DNA from: Chitinophaga sp. E66
GTDB taxonomy: Bacteria; Bacteroidota; Bacteroidia; Chitinophagales; Chitinophagaceae
Length of the DNA: 64,000 nt
Direction: 5' to 3'
NCBI GenBank assembly: GCA_019285755.1
Contig: CP079103.1
Location: 4,993,001-5,057,000, forward strand
Shown: one piece after another, positions 9,937-20,774 of the stretch
Numbering within the stretch: position 1 is the stretch's first letter
Layout of the letters: every line of letters starts with the position of its first letter
The notes under the pieces: generated by a model
Seen by the model: only the letters and a program-made list of their open reading frames with translations
Database searches by the model: none
What the model was told of the DNA's origin: nothing
Position numbers and translations under genes: made by a program

Positions 9937-10570
9937 GACACGCCAGACTTAGGATCTGGTGCCGCGAGGCATGGGGGTTCGAGTCCCTTCATCCGCACTG
10001 GAAAAACGGGAATACTCTTTAAAAGGGTGTTCCCGTTTTGGTTTTGGTGATGCGGCCGCAATTTGATTTGACACGCCAGACTTAGGATCTGGTGCCGCGA
10101 GGCATGGGGGTTCGAGTCCCTTCATCCGCACTGGAAAAACGGGAATACTCTTTAAAAGGGTGTTCCCGTTTTGGTTTTGGTGATGCGGCCGCAATTTGAT
10201 TTGACAAGCCAGACTTAGGATCTGGTGCCGCGAGGCATGGGGTTCGAGTCCCTTCATCCGCACTCGAAAAACGGGAATACTCTTTAAAAGGGTGTTCCCG
10301 TTTTGTTTTGGTGATGCGGCCGCAATTTGATTTGACACGCCAGACTTAGGATCTGGTGCCGCGAGGCATGGGGGTTCGAGTCCCTTCATCCGCACTGGAA
10401 AAACGGGAATACTCTTTAAAAGGGTGTTCCCGTTTTGTTTTGGTGATGCGGCCGCAATTTGATTTGACACGCCAGACTTAGGATCTGGTGCCGCGAGGCA
10501 TGGGGGTTCGAGTCCCTTCATCCGCACTGGAAAAACGGGAATACTCTTTAAAAGGGTGTTCCCGTTTTGT
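9937..10570 (+). repeat. Tandem array of five truncated tRNA-Leu copies plus terminators, period 131-133 bp
   Basis: Five units follow the intact tRNA. The tRNA-derived parts begin at 9937, 10070, 10203, 10334 and 10466 (GACACGCC; GACAAGCC in the third). Each carries the anticodon arm, variable arm, T arm and 3' acceptor strand to CATCCGCA, then the terminator hairpin. Each is preceded by a spacer containing GATGCGGCCGCAATTTGATTT in place of the D arm and 5' acceptor strand. Units are nearly identical to each other, differing mainly in G-run lengths. The truncated copies lack a matching 5' acceptor strand (GCGGCCG instead of GCGGATG) and a D arm, so they should not form functional tRNAs. No integrase lies beside them. 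Recent tandem duplication is inferred from the near identity. Confidence 0.93.
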
Positions 10571-10593
10571 TTTTTAGCTCGTATCTTATCCCC

Positions 10594-11318
10594 ATGACGC
10601 CACTTCAGCAACTACATTTCATGCTCGCCAAAACTTACACCGATGAATCCGGCGAAAACATTATCCCCAAGGCTTTACCTGGCCTCAATGATGCAGAAAT
10701 CGAAACCTTCCGCAACCTTCTCCCCTCCCGTCGTCTACCACCCGATATTGAAGAACTTATACGCTTCGCCGCCGGCGTTGATTTCGGCGGCTACCCTACA
10801 ATCGTGCTTTTCACCACATACATGTCGGAAACAGATCTGAGCTTCCTATATACACACTACATTGATTTGATGGGAGACGGATCCGGGAATTTCTGGACGC
10901 TCGATATTTATCCCGATGGAACCGGGGCCCGATATATTATAATTGCCACGAAACAGGCGTTATCGTCAGGCATTCAGATAACCTTACCCAGTTTCTGCAA
11001 CATGTAGATGAATATATAGCCGATCCAGACAACTCTTACATATCAACAGTCATCGAAGCTACTTTCAATATCCGCAAACGTCTAACTATTCCTCAACCAA
11101 CTAAGGATAATCCTGTCAACTTTCCCGAAGAACTATTGATTAATGTTCCGGAAGATCATATTATCGCCGACCTTACCAATACACCTAATCAAACTGGCTT
11201 CGCCTGGGGTAAATACATCCGCAAAGGCGGCACCGTCATCAGGCACCCCCAACGCCCCGCATGGCTCTTAGCTTATCAAAAACCAAAATCCTGGCTCGAC
11301 CGCCTTTTCGGCAAATGA
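10594..11318 (+). CDS. SMI1/KNR4 (SUKH superfamily) protein, frameshifted
   Basis: About 241 residues starting MTPLQQLHFMLAKTYTDE. The SUKH pattern is visible: LPPDIEELIRFAAGVDFGGY near residues 48-67, then YIDLMGDGSGNFWTLDIYPDG followed, after a frame break near 10932, by GPIYYNCHETG, the usual D-G-x-G-N-F/W then P-I-Y-x-x-H motif. The C-terminal third (from about 11040) reads through to WLDRLFGK. SUKH proteins often serve as immunity proteins to secreted nuclease or deaminase toxins, but no toxin gene is adjacent, so the target is unknown. The gene starts 24 bp after the last tRNA-derived hairpin; the array could be an insertion hotspot. Confidence 0.8.
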
Positions 11319-11439
11319 CGAAACATCAAAATACAACCACCTTGCATTAAAATAGCATCACCATCGACTGCAAGCTCCCGTCCAGTAGGGATGTTTCCTC
11401 CATTTTATCTATTTTTACGCGTATCACACATCCTGGAAT

Positions 11440-12042
11440 TTGGGCGAATGGGGAACATATGAAGAGCATGACCTGCTAAGTGGCATCATGGAACTGGACG
11501 AAGATGCCTTCGGACAGCTGCACCGCCAATTCTACCGCCAACTTTGCTATTACACGGAACAAATTACCGGCAATAGCCCCATCGCGGAAGATATCGCTTC
11601 TGATAGCTTCATCAAGCTCCTTCAAAAACGCCATTCGTTTTCCAGCCTCGCCAAACTGAAATCCTTCCTCTTTACCGTGGCACACAATGCCGCCCTCGAT
11701 TACCTCAAGGCAGAAAAACGCCATCAGTCCAGCCACGAGCTAATCTCCCGCACCGCTGATACTGCCGAACCGCCCCAGGAGCTCCACCGCATCCGTGCGG
11801 AAGTGCTCAACGCCGTGTTCCAGGAAATCGAAGCCCTGCCCTCGCAGTGCCGCGAAGTGATCAGGCTCTCTTTTATCGAAGGATTATCGGTCAGCGAGAT
11901 CGCCGACAGGATGAACATTGCCTATAAAACTGTCCTCAACCAGAAAACCCGCGGCCTCGGCCTCCTGCGCACCGCGCTGGTCCGTAAATCCGTCCACCCT
12001 TTGTTACTAGCCATTTGTGTTCCCTTCCTTTTTGGAAAATGA
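11440..12042 (+). CDS. ECF RNA polymerase sigma factor, FecI-like
   Basis: Intact protein of 200 residues. Region 2 spans about residues 20-90 (FRQLCYY-like core, DIASDSFIKLLQ, LKSFLFTVAHNAALDYL). Region 4 spans about 125-185 (EIEALPSQCREVIRLSFIEGLSVSEIADRMNIAYKTVLNQ), with the helix-turn-helix at the end. No in-frame ATG precedes EEHDLL, so I take TTG 11440; the internal ATG 11488 would cut a conserved N-terminal segment. It is followed 100 bp later by a FecR anti-sigma factor and a SusC gene, the standard Bacteroidota transmembrane signalling arrangement in which the receptor's N-terminal domain releases the sigma factor when substrate binds. Confidence 0.93.
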   Translation: MGEWGTYEEHDLLSGIMELDEDAFGQLHRQFYRQLCYYTEQITGNSPIAEDIASDSFIKLLQKRHSFSSLAKLKSFLFTVAHNAALDYLKAEKRHQSSHELISRTADTAEPPQELHRIRAEVLNAVFQEIEALPSQCREVIRLSFIEGLSVSEIADRMNIAYKTVLNQKTRGLGLLRTALVRKSVHPLLLAICVPFLFGK

Positions 12043-12144
12043 CATCCTCCCGGCGCCCGCGCAGTCCTGAAAACTTTTTCGGGATGCTTTGGGATATTCC
12101 GGATAGTGAGTCGTTAACTATTAAAGCAGCCTGCATTTTTGGCT

Positions 12145-13320
12145 ATGGAAGAAGACATCGAACATATCAGCGCCCTGCTCACCGGGCGCCTCCGCGAAAC
12201 GCTCACTGGCGAACAGGAACACGAGCTCGAAGAATGGATCGCCCGTTCGCCGGATCACCGAGCCCTGCTCGATTCCCTGAGCGACGAGCACCAACTGGCC
12301 GAAAACCTCGGGCGTTTCGCCGCCTACAACCCGGAAAACAGCATGGAGAAAATCCGCACTGCTATCCCGGAACTGACTGTTTCCCGCCATCCGGCCCGCA
12401 CCGTGCGCCTCAAATGGTGGGCTGCGGCTGCGGCAGCGGCCCTGCTCATCAGCATAGGAATCTACACCTGGCAACGGCCTGAAAAGCCGCAAACCGCCAG
12501 CGCATCCTCGTCCAAAAACAGCACAGACGCCCAGCCCGGCTCCCTCAGCGCCACGCTCACCATTGCAGGAGGCGCCACCATCCGGCTGGACTCCTCCGCC
12601 ACAGGAACTATCGCCACACACGACGGCGCCAAAGTATCCCGGACCGGAAACGGCGGCCTCGACTACGACGCATCCAGCACCGAGCCCGTTACACACATCC
12701 TCCGCACCCCGCGCGGCGGACACTACCACGTAACTCTGCCCGATGGATCGCGCGTTTGGCTCAATGCAGCCTCATCCCTCTCCTTCCCAACCGCCTTCTC
12801 CGGCAACGCACGCAACGTAACAATCACCGGCGAAGCCTATTTCGAAGTAGCACCTGATGCCGCCAAACCCTTTACGGTATCACTGCCCGGAGGAGGCAAC
12901 ATCGCGGTTTTGGGTACCGCCTTCAATATCAACGCGTATGACGACGAGCCTTCTATCAGGACATCCCTCGTGGAAGGCCGCATCCGCATCTCCGCCGCAG
13001 GCAACAGTAGAACGCTGCAACCCGGAGAACAGGCGAAGATCACCGGCAACAAGGAACTCATCATAGAAAAACATGCCGACCTCGAAACAGCAACGGCCTG
13101 GAAAGAAGGGAAAATATCTCTGAAAGGAACAGACCTGACCGAACTGGTGCGCCAACTCTCCCGCTGGTACAATGTAGACATAGAGATCATCAATAACGCC
13201 GACCGGCAGGTACTCGGAGGCGTCATCAACCGTAACGTAAAATTATCTACCGTCATGAAAGCGCTGTCGCTGTACGGTATCGAAACAAGACTTGAGAATA
13301 ATGTGCTAACTGTATATTAA
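12145..13320 (+). CDS. FecR-family anti-sigma factor with DUF4974 C-terminus
   Basis: Intact, 391 residues from ATG 12145. Residues 1-80 form the cytoplasmic sigma-binding part, one transmembrane helix lies at about 91-109 (WWAAAAAAALLISIGIYTW), and the periplasmic FecR domain follows with LRTPRGGHYHVTLPDGSRVWLNAASS and GEAYFEVA. The C-terminal DUF4974 domain (about 310-391) contains LVRQLSRWYNVDIEI and a STN-like end. It should hold the sigma factor encoded upstream and receive the signal from the SusC protein encoded downstream. The sigma-FecR-SusC gene order and same strand support a dedicated circuit. Confidence 0.95.
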   Translation: MEEDIEHISALLTGRLRETLTGEQEHELEEWIARSPDHRALLDSLSDEHQLAENLGRFAAYNPENSMEKIRTAIPELTVSRHPARTVRLKWWAAAAAAALLISIGIYTWQRPEKPQTASASSSKNSTDAQPGSLSATLTIAGGATIRLDSSATGTIATHDGAKVSRTGNGGLDYDASSTEPVTHILRTPRGGHYHVTLPDGSRVWLNAASSLSFPTAFSGNARNVTITGEAYFEVAPDAAKPFTVSLPGGGNIAVLGTAFNINAYDDEPSIRTSLVEGRIRISAAGNSRTLQPGEQAKITGNKELIIEKHADLETATAWKEGKISLKGTDLTELVRQLSRWYNVDIEIINNADRQVLGGVINRNVKLSTVMKALSLYGIETRLENNVLTVY

Positions 13321-13354
13321 TTAAAGACCAACCAGCAATGGCCAGTAAAAAGTA

Positions 13355-13379
13355 CCGCTCCGTGGACTAGACGGAGCGG
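13355..13379 (+). terminator. Hairpin between fecR and susC
   Basis: Perfect 9-bp GC-rich stem CCGCTCCGT/ACGGAGCGG with a 7-base loop, 35 bp after the fecR stop and without a T run. It could be an attenuator or mRNA-processing hairpin that sets susC expression apart from the regulatory genes; this role is inferred. Confidence 0.5.
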
Positions 13380-13454
13380 CGGCCTCCTGACCAACTTCAT
13401 GCTGCGTCCGCAAAGACTGCAATTTATCCGTCAACCAGAAAACTGTTTAAAGTT

Positions 13455-16400
13455 ATGCTTTTTACCGAGTTGTTTGGCGGGGTATCTCATGCCTTACCCC
13501 GTCCGATCCGTAAATCATGGAGAATCATGAAAATCGCGAGTGTATTGATTTTGGTGGGTTGTTTACAAGTAAGCGCGACTGCCTATTCGCAAAAAGTAAC
13601 CATCTCTCTTCGTAACAAACCTGTGGAAAAGGTGCTAAAGGAAGTGGAAAGACAAACCGGTCTATCTTTCATGTGGACCGAGCAACTGCTGGCCGGGACG
13701 CATCCCGTAACTGTAGATGCTAAAGACGTTCTGTACACACAAGTGCTGGAAAGTTGCCTGCAGCCACAGGGGCTTAGCTGGACCATAGTCGATAATGTGG
13801 TGGTTATCCGCAAAGCGCCAGGTTCTGCTTTGGCGGCGCTGGAAGTCCGCGGTACCGTTGTTGATGAGCTCAGTAAACCGCTGGCCGGCATTTCTGTGAG
13901 CATTCGCGGGCAATCCAAAGGCGCTGTTACGGATGCCAATGGCCACTTTGCCATCAGTGCGGCGAGAGATCAGTATCTCGTATTCACTGGCGTTGGCTAC
14001 CTGTCGCAGATCGTACCGATCCCCAGCGACAATAAGCCCCTGACAGTAATGATGAAAAAGCAGGCCATAGACATCAATATCGTGGATGTGGTGATGAGCA
14101 CCGGCTACCAGGAACTGAAGAAGAAGAACACCGCCAGCTCCTTTTCTATCGTTGATAGCAAAGAGCTCGACAGGAAGGTGAACATCGACCTGATGTCTGC
14201 CCTCGAAGGCCGCGTCCCGGGCATGAGCACCTTTAAAAACAACATGGTGATCCGCGGCAGCAGTACTTTTCAGGCAGCGTAGGCAATCGCCCGCTGATCG
14301 TGATTGACGGGCTGCCGACCGAAATCAGCAGCCTCTCCACCGGAGACCTGGCAACTTCCTTCGAACGCTCGAATCTTTCCTCCTTCATCAATCCGAACGA
14401 TGTAGAAAGCGTAACCGTCCTGAAAGATGCGGCCGCGGCATCTATCTATGGCGCAAGGGCGGCGAACGGCGTAATTGTCATCACCACAAAAAGCGGTAAA
14501 GGCATGGGCAGCAAAGGAAAACCCGTCATCAAGTTCAGCTCCGATTTCATCTTCACAGAAAAGCCGGATCTGGATGATATGCATTATGCCAGCACTTCCG
14601 ACCTGATTGATTACGAAATGGCGCTCTATAAACGAGCTACCAGCATCTATCCCGGCGGTGAAGCTGACTTGTGGGGCAATACCGTAGGCATGGGCTACAT
14701 AGGGTCCGGTGGAGCGATCAACTATTACTCTCCGCTGTACAACCTGTACCGAAAGAAATTCGAAGGCGCCATTTCACAGAAGCAATTCGATGATGAAGTG
14801 CAGCAGATGCGCGGACTTGATTACCGCCGCGAATATGTAGATAAAGTATGGCGCAATCCTTTCCGCCAGAGCTACAACATCTCCGTTGCCGCTGCCACCG
14901 ACAAACAAGATCTCTACATCTCCCTGAACTACATTGGCTCCGAAAAGCTCGTTTCCGACAATAACGAAACATTCAATGCTTATATTAAAGCGCGGCAGCA
15001 GGTAATGAAAACGTAAATCTCACCGTTGGCGTCAACACGCAATACTACCGTTCCATCCTTACGGAGGATAATGGTTACAGCTCCCCGCATCGTTCGTAGA
15101 ACCTTACACCCGCATCACCGATGAAAACGGCAACCGCGTATATCGCGACTGGGTCGCGCGTTCTGATGGTTTCGGTGGTTTTGGCGCCAATGGCGGTGTC
15201 ATGCTGAACGGGAAAACAGCGGAACAGATGGCGGCTATCAACGCCCTCAAAAGCAACCGACTCAAATCTCCAGCCTTCAACATTCTCGACGAGCTGGAAA
15301 ACAACTATACGCGCGCCGGCCGCCTGTCTGTCCGCTCGTTTGCCAACCTCGATGTAAAATTGGCGCAGGGGCTCAATTACAGCTCAGCTTTCCAGTTCGA
15401 GACGGCGCGTAATAAAACGGAGTACATGGTGGATGCAAACGCCTACCAGATGCGCTACCTCGTGAACCGGATGGCAACTACCACCGGTGATCCGCTGACC
15501 ACGCCCGTTCCGTTTACCTATGCCATTCCTGAACTAGGCGGCAGGCTTCAACAAAACTTCTATGAAAACTGGAACTACACCTGGCGAAACCAACTCAACC
15601 TGAACCGATATTTCGGAAAGGACCATTATATTTCAGCGATCGCGGGTACGGAAATCCGGCAGAACTATTCACCACGGATGATAGAACAGGTGTATTATGG
15701 CTTCAATCCTGCCACCCTTGCTTCAAAAGACATCGATGAATACACCTTGAAGAATGTGGGATTACGCCCCTACATCTGGAACCGGACCACCCAGTTGCAA
15801 AGGCTCGGCGGCACACCGCAGCTCGCCGCTACCAGGCACCGGTTCTTCTCCTGTATTCCACCGCCAGTTACACCTACAAAGAAAAATACATCCTGTCGGG
15901 CAGCGCGCGTATCGACCAGGCAGACTTGTTCGGGGTCGACAAGAAATACCGCTACCGTCCGCTGTGGTCGGTATCCGCCGGATGGGATCTGTCGAGGAAG
16001 GATTCATGGAAGATGTGACCTGGGCCGACATGCTGAAAGTACGCGCATCCTACGGCATAACCGGCAACGTAGACCAGACTTCCAGCCCTTATGTATTAGC
16101 CAGCGGCGGTACCAACGACTCGTATGATCCCCTGCTGGATTATTATAGCGTATTTACTGCGCCCAACCCGTTGCTACGCTGGGAACGTACCACCACCATC
16201 AACGGCGGCATCGATTATTCCCTCTTCCGCGGTAAACTGCGCGGCGCCATCGACGTATACCGTAAGAAATCAGACGACCTGCTGGCCAGCAAAAACCTCG
16301 ATCCAACCAACGGGTACAGCACCGCCCGCATCAATAACGGCGCGATGACCAATACCGGCATGGAATTCTCAGCCTCCAGCGACTGGTACAAACACAAAAC

Positions 16401-17220
16401 GTTTACGCTGTCATCCATGGTTACCTTTGCATATAACAAGAATGAAGTAAAACGTATCGACGCCGTACCGCGTAATGCTGAGCAGCTGGTAACCGCGGGA
16501 TACTACCTCATCGGCAATCCTAAAGAAGCACTTTATGCTTATCCCTACGCGGGCATCAGCTCCGGCGGCACCAATGATCAGAACGGCATTCCCCTGTTCT
16601 ACACCGGTGCAGATAAATCAACCGTTAACGTAGTGAACAATGGGACGGGTGTGACCATCAGCCGCGTAGACGCGGTAGACGCCGTACGGTACATGGGCTC
16701 CGCCATTCCAGTATGGAACGCCAGCTTCCAGCAGAGCGCACGGTACCGTGGTTTCGATCTCAACCTGCTGTTCGTGGCATACGGAGGATATAAGATTCGT
16801 ATGGAATCCATGCCGATGTACAACTCCAGCATAGGCGGCGGCGCCATCAGCGAGCTCATCGCACAACGCTGGACGCCGGATAACCCCAATACCGGGTACC
16901 CGAAAGCCATCACCGACTTCCCGGCCGCACAGGGCTCGAGCGTGCTGTTCCTCGATAACTACATGCGCTACTCGGACCAGCTGGTGAAAAGCGCCAACTA
17001 CATCCGCCTGCGCAACGTAACGCTCGGCTACACCATCCCCGCGGCGCTCAGCCGTAAGGCAAGGCTGGAACAGGTGAAAGTCTCCGCACAGGCGAACAAT
17101 CCCTGGTTCTGGTTCTCCGCCGGTAATGACATCGACCCGGACACTTACGGCGGCACTACCGGAACCCGCAGCTACCAGACGCCCGCTTCCTACATTCTCC
17201 GTATGGACATCACCCTCTAA
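13455..17220 (+). CDS. SusC/RagA-family TonB-dependent outer-membrane transporter with signalling STN domain, frameshifted
   Basis: About 1,255 residues. Signal peptide KIASVLILVGCLQVSATAYSQ follows a Chitinophaga-type N-terminal extension; the start at 13455 is the longest ATG, with an internal ATG at 13527 as alternative. Then come an STN domain (about residues 50-120, VEKVLKEVERQTGLSFMW), a carboxypeptidase-D-like repeat (VRGTVVDELSKPLAGISVSI), a plug domain with ALEGRVPG and a barrel ending YILRMDITL. The STN domain fits signalling to the FecR protein encoded upstream. Frame breaks lie near 14277, 14992, 15080, 15850 and 16000. It pairs with the SusD 11 bp downstream; with peptidase and TlpA genes following, a peptide ligand is more likely than glycan, by inference. 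Confidence 0.93.
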
Positions 17221-17231
17221 TCGCGCACAAC

Positions 17232-18664
17232 ATGAAAAAACACTTCTTACATATAGCCATCTCCGCCGCTCTCCTCACCGGGAGCAGCGCCTGCAACAAA
17301 TACCTCGACGTAAAGCCCGAAGGGAAAGTATTGCTCACAACCTTCGACGATTACAATAAAGTCATCAATTTCAGCTCGCTTCACCTTTACCCGGATGCAG
17401 ACACGCGCTATCTCAGCGATTGGTCGGCCTTGAATGAAGTGGCCATCATTGGCCGCGATCCGAGCCTGCTTTCCATCACCTACCTGTTCCAGGAAAACCT
17501 CAGCCGATTCCCGTTCACTGCTACCGGTGACAATGGTACTTATGGCAAAGCGTACGCGGCCATCGCCCGGTATAACCTCATCCTGCAGAACATCGACAAG
17601 ATCACAGACGGCACGCCCGGACAGAAAGCCCGGCTGAAAGCGGAAGCGCGTACGCTCAGGGCGTACCAACACTTCCTGGTGCTTAACCTCTACGCCAAAC
17701 CCTACAATCCGGCAACTGCCTCCGGCGATAATGCGATCTGCATCAAGAAGGAATTCGACCTGGAGACCGTGGAGAAACCTGTAACCGTAGCACAGGCGTA
17801 TGATTTCATTGAAACCGAATTACGGCAATCCGTAAACGATCTCGCGCAATTCCCGGACAATGCCTTTCACCCGTCTAAAGCCTTCGGGTTCGGGCTGCTG
17901 GCAAAAATGCATCTGTACAAAGGGAGTTTGCCAAAGCCAAAGAGGCCGCAAGGCAGTCGCTCGCCGTCAACAACTACATCTATGACCTGGTGAAATATTA
18001 CCAGGAGGGCAGCAAGGAGCCCGTGGATATCGCCATGCAGGAAAATCTCTATTACGGTATCACTGGAAACACGAACGACGCGCCCTACAACTACGTCATC
18101 TCCAAAGAAATGGTGGAGCTCTTCGGCAAACAAGACGCCCGCATGCTGGCGCTCTTCAACACCGCCGCGGCCGCTGTACAACCTGGAGCGGGAACCGCTG
18201 CTTTCTCTAAAAACGTGGCAGGTCCGCTGCGCTTTTGTTACAATGCGGCGGGTATGCGCACTACGGAAGTTTATCTTACCCTCGCCGAATGCCTTTGCCG
18301 AGAAGGCAACGTGAACGACGCAATGGAATTGGTAAATGATATACGCAAGAAACGGATGCTGCCTGCGGGTTACATCGCCGCCACCGCCGCCACGCCCGCT
18401 GCCGCGCTCGATACCGTGCTCACGGAAAGAAGAAAGGAACTGCTCTTCGGGCACAACCGATTCTGGGATCAGCGCCGCCTGGCACAGGATCCAGGGCATG
18501 CCGTGACGGTGGTCCGCAAATTCCCCGTAGTGCTGACAACGGTTCCACAGCAAACCTACACGCTGCAGCCGGGATCACACTTGTACGTTATCCCTTTTGA
18601 TCGAAACGTCATCCTCAACAACCCGAACATCACACAAAACACCAGCGATGCCATGGATCTCTGA
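17232..18664 (+). CDS. SusD/RagB-family surface lipoprotein, frameshifted
   Basis: About 477 residues. The lipoprotein signal LLTGSSAC places the lipid-modified Cys at about residue 21, followed by NKYLDVKPEGKV, the usual SusD N-terminus. TPR-type helices follow (YGKAYAAIARYNLILQNIDK, LKAEARTLRAYQHFLVLNLYAKPY). After a break near 17930 the SusD-like C-terminal half reads through LTERRKELLFGHNRFWDQRRL to the stop at 18664. It forms the substrate-capturing lid on the SusC barrel encoded just upstream. The short spacing (11 bp) indicates one transcript. Confidence 0.92.
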
Positions 18665-18700
18665 TCCCATGTTCTGCACCGCAACGGAAAACAATAGCAT

Positions 18701-20774
18701 ATGAAAATGAATGGTTCAATCATGGCGTCCCTTACAGCGGGCGCCATGATGCTCATTGGCAATGCCTACGCACAGCAATTGCCGGGAGACGGATTCCACC
18801 GTCCATTGCCGAACGCCACCTGGCATAACGACCGGGAGTTCAGTCTTTCTTCCACACCGGGCGCCGGCAGGCAGGAATTCCTCATGGATGCCCGTACCGG
18901 CAAACAGACAGACGTCACACACGCACCCCGGCCGCAGTTCACCAAGCCCGCCGTATCCATCGGTCGTAAAGGAGATATCGTGTTACGGGATACGATAATG
19001 CGGGGCTTCGAAAACGTGACGCTATCACCTGACTCCGCACGCGTTGCTTATGTATTGAAGAACGATCTGTACGTAATGGACATCGCTACCCGCCGCATCT
19101 GGCGCGTCACGAACGATGGCGCGGAGGCGGTTTACAATGGTAAATCTTCCTGGGTGTACAATGAAGAAATCTTGGGCGCGGTACCGCCTATGGCGCCATC
19201 TGGTGGAGCCCGGACAGCCGCCGCGTTGCCTTCATGCGCTTCGACGACCGGCAAGTGCCCGTTTACACTATGTTCGACGAACAGGGCAACATGGCCGGTA
19301 CATCCCCATCCGCTATCCCAAAGCCGGCGACGCGAATCCGCTGGTAAAGATCGGCATCGCCGATGCGCAGGAACACACCACCGCCTGGGCGGATTTCGAT
19401 GAACAGGCAGATCAGTATTTCGGCGCCCCTTACTGGCGCCCCGACGGCCAGGCGCTCCTTACCCAATGGATGAACCGCCGCCAGGATACCCTCAGGATCG
19501 AGGCGGTGGACGTATCCACAGGAAAACGCACAGCCGTCTACACCGAACACCAGCGCACCTGGATATCCCTGGACCAGGATCACCGCATCACCTTCCTTCC
19601 CTCACGCAGACAATTTTTGCTCCTTAGCGATAAATCCGGCTGGCTGCATATTTACATCGCAGGCAACGACGGCCGGAATTTAAAACAACTCACGACCGGC
19701 GATTGGGAAGTAGAAAACATAGAATATATAGATGAGCCCAAAGGCTGGATCTATTTCACCGCGAGGAAAGAAAATTCCCTTCGCTCCGATTTCTACAAAG
19801 TAAAACTAGACGGCTCTGGGCTGAAACGCCTCACCTTCGGCGACTTCACGCACCGCATCAAGCTCTCTCCTTCCGGCAGCTACTTCATTACCACTTACAG
19901 CAATCTGCAAACGCCCGGCCGGATGGCGCTCGTCGATAATAACGGGAAAATCCTCCGCGAACTGGCTGATCAGAAAGGACCAAACTTTGCCAGGTTCAAG
20001 GGCTCGCGCCATGAGATGTTACGTATCAAAACCCCGGATGGATTCGAACTGCCCGTGCGCATTCGCTGGCCCGAAAACTATGACAGCACCCGCCGCTATC
20101 CCGTATTTGTAAATATCTACGGCGGGCCTGGCCGTAAAAACGTGTCTGACGGCTACACCGCCAACTTCCGTGACACCAGTGATCTCGTGCAGGTTACCAT
20201 GGACCACCGCGGCTCCGGCCACTTCGGTAAAAAAGGGATGGACTGGCTGTACGGCAAGCTCGGCACCTGGGAGATGGAAGATTATGCCTTCGTGATGCAG
20301 GAGCTCTTCCGCCGCCATCCAAACCTGGATACGGCGCGCGTCGGAATTACCGGGTTCAGCTACGGCGGATATCTCACCTGCCTGGCGCTCGCGAAAAAGC
20401 CGGAGATCTTCCGCTATGGCCTCGCAGGCGGCAGCGTTACCGACTGGATGCTTTATGACACCCATTACACCGAACGGTATATGGGCCATCCGAAAGACAA
20501 CCCTGAAGGCTACAAAACCGCCGCCGTATTACCTTATGCTAAAAATGTCACCGGCATGCTGCGCCTATCGCAGGGCACGCTCGACGATAACGTCCACGTA
20601 CAGAACACCCTGCAACTGGTCAATGCGCTCATGTTGGCTGAAAAGCGTTTCGAACTGATGTTGTACCCCGGTGCCGCGCATTCATGGTTCTGGATGCGTG
20701 AAAAACAGGCGCATTTTATGAACGGGAACAAAGCATTCATCAATAAATACCTTTTAAACCAACCTGAACAATGA
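18701..20774 (+). CDS. S9-family serine peptidase (dipeptidyl-peptidase IV-like), frameshifted
   Basis: About 690 residues with signal peptide MASLTAGAMMLIGNAYAQ. The N-terminal beta-propeller (DPPIV_N) runs from about residue 60 to 430 (VTLSPDSARVAYVLKNDLYV, SGWLHIYIAGNDGRNLKQLT). The C-terminal alpha/beta hydrolase domain holds the catalytic Ser in GFSYGG, Asp in GTLDDNVH and His in GAAHSWF. Breaks lie near 19170 and 19290. It overlaps the TlpA gene by 4 bp (ATGA), showing translational coupling. The presence of a secreted exopeptidase in a SusCD operon suggests that imported peptides are trimmed in the periplasm. Exact dipeptide preference cannot be read. Confidence 0.93.

Noticed and set aside
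9785..10570. Cluster of six functional tRNA genes
   Set aside because: Only the first copy has both acceptor strands and a D arm; the other five lack the 5' part.
9714..10611. Long minus-strand ORFs with repeated RMKGLEPPCLAAPDPKS
   Set aside because: They are antisense translations of the tRNA-Leu-derived repeats, a well-known source of spurious proteins.
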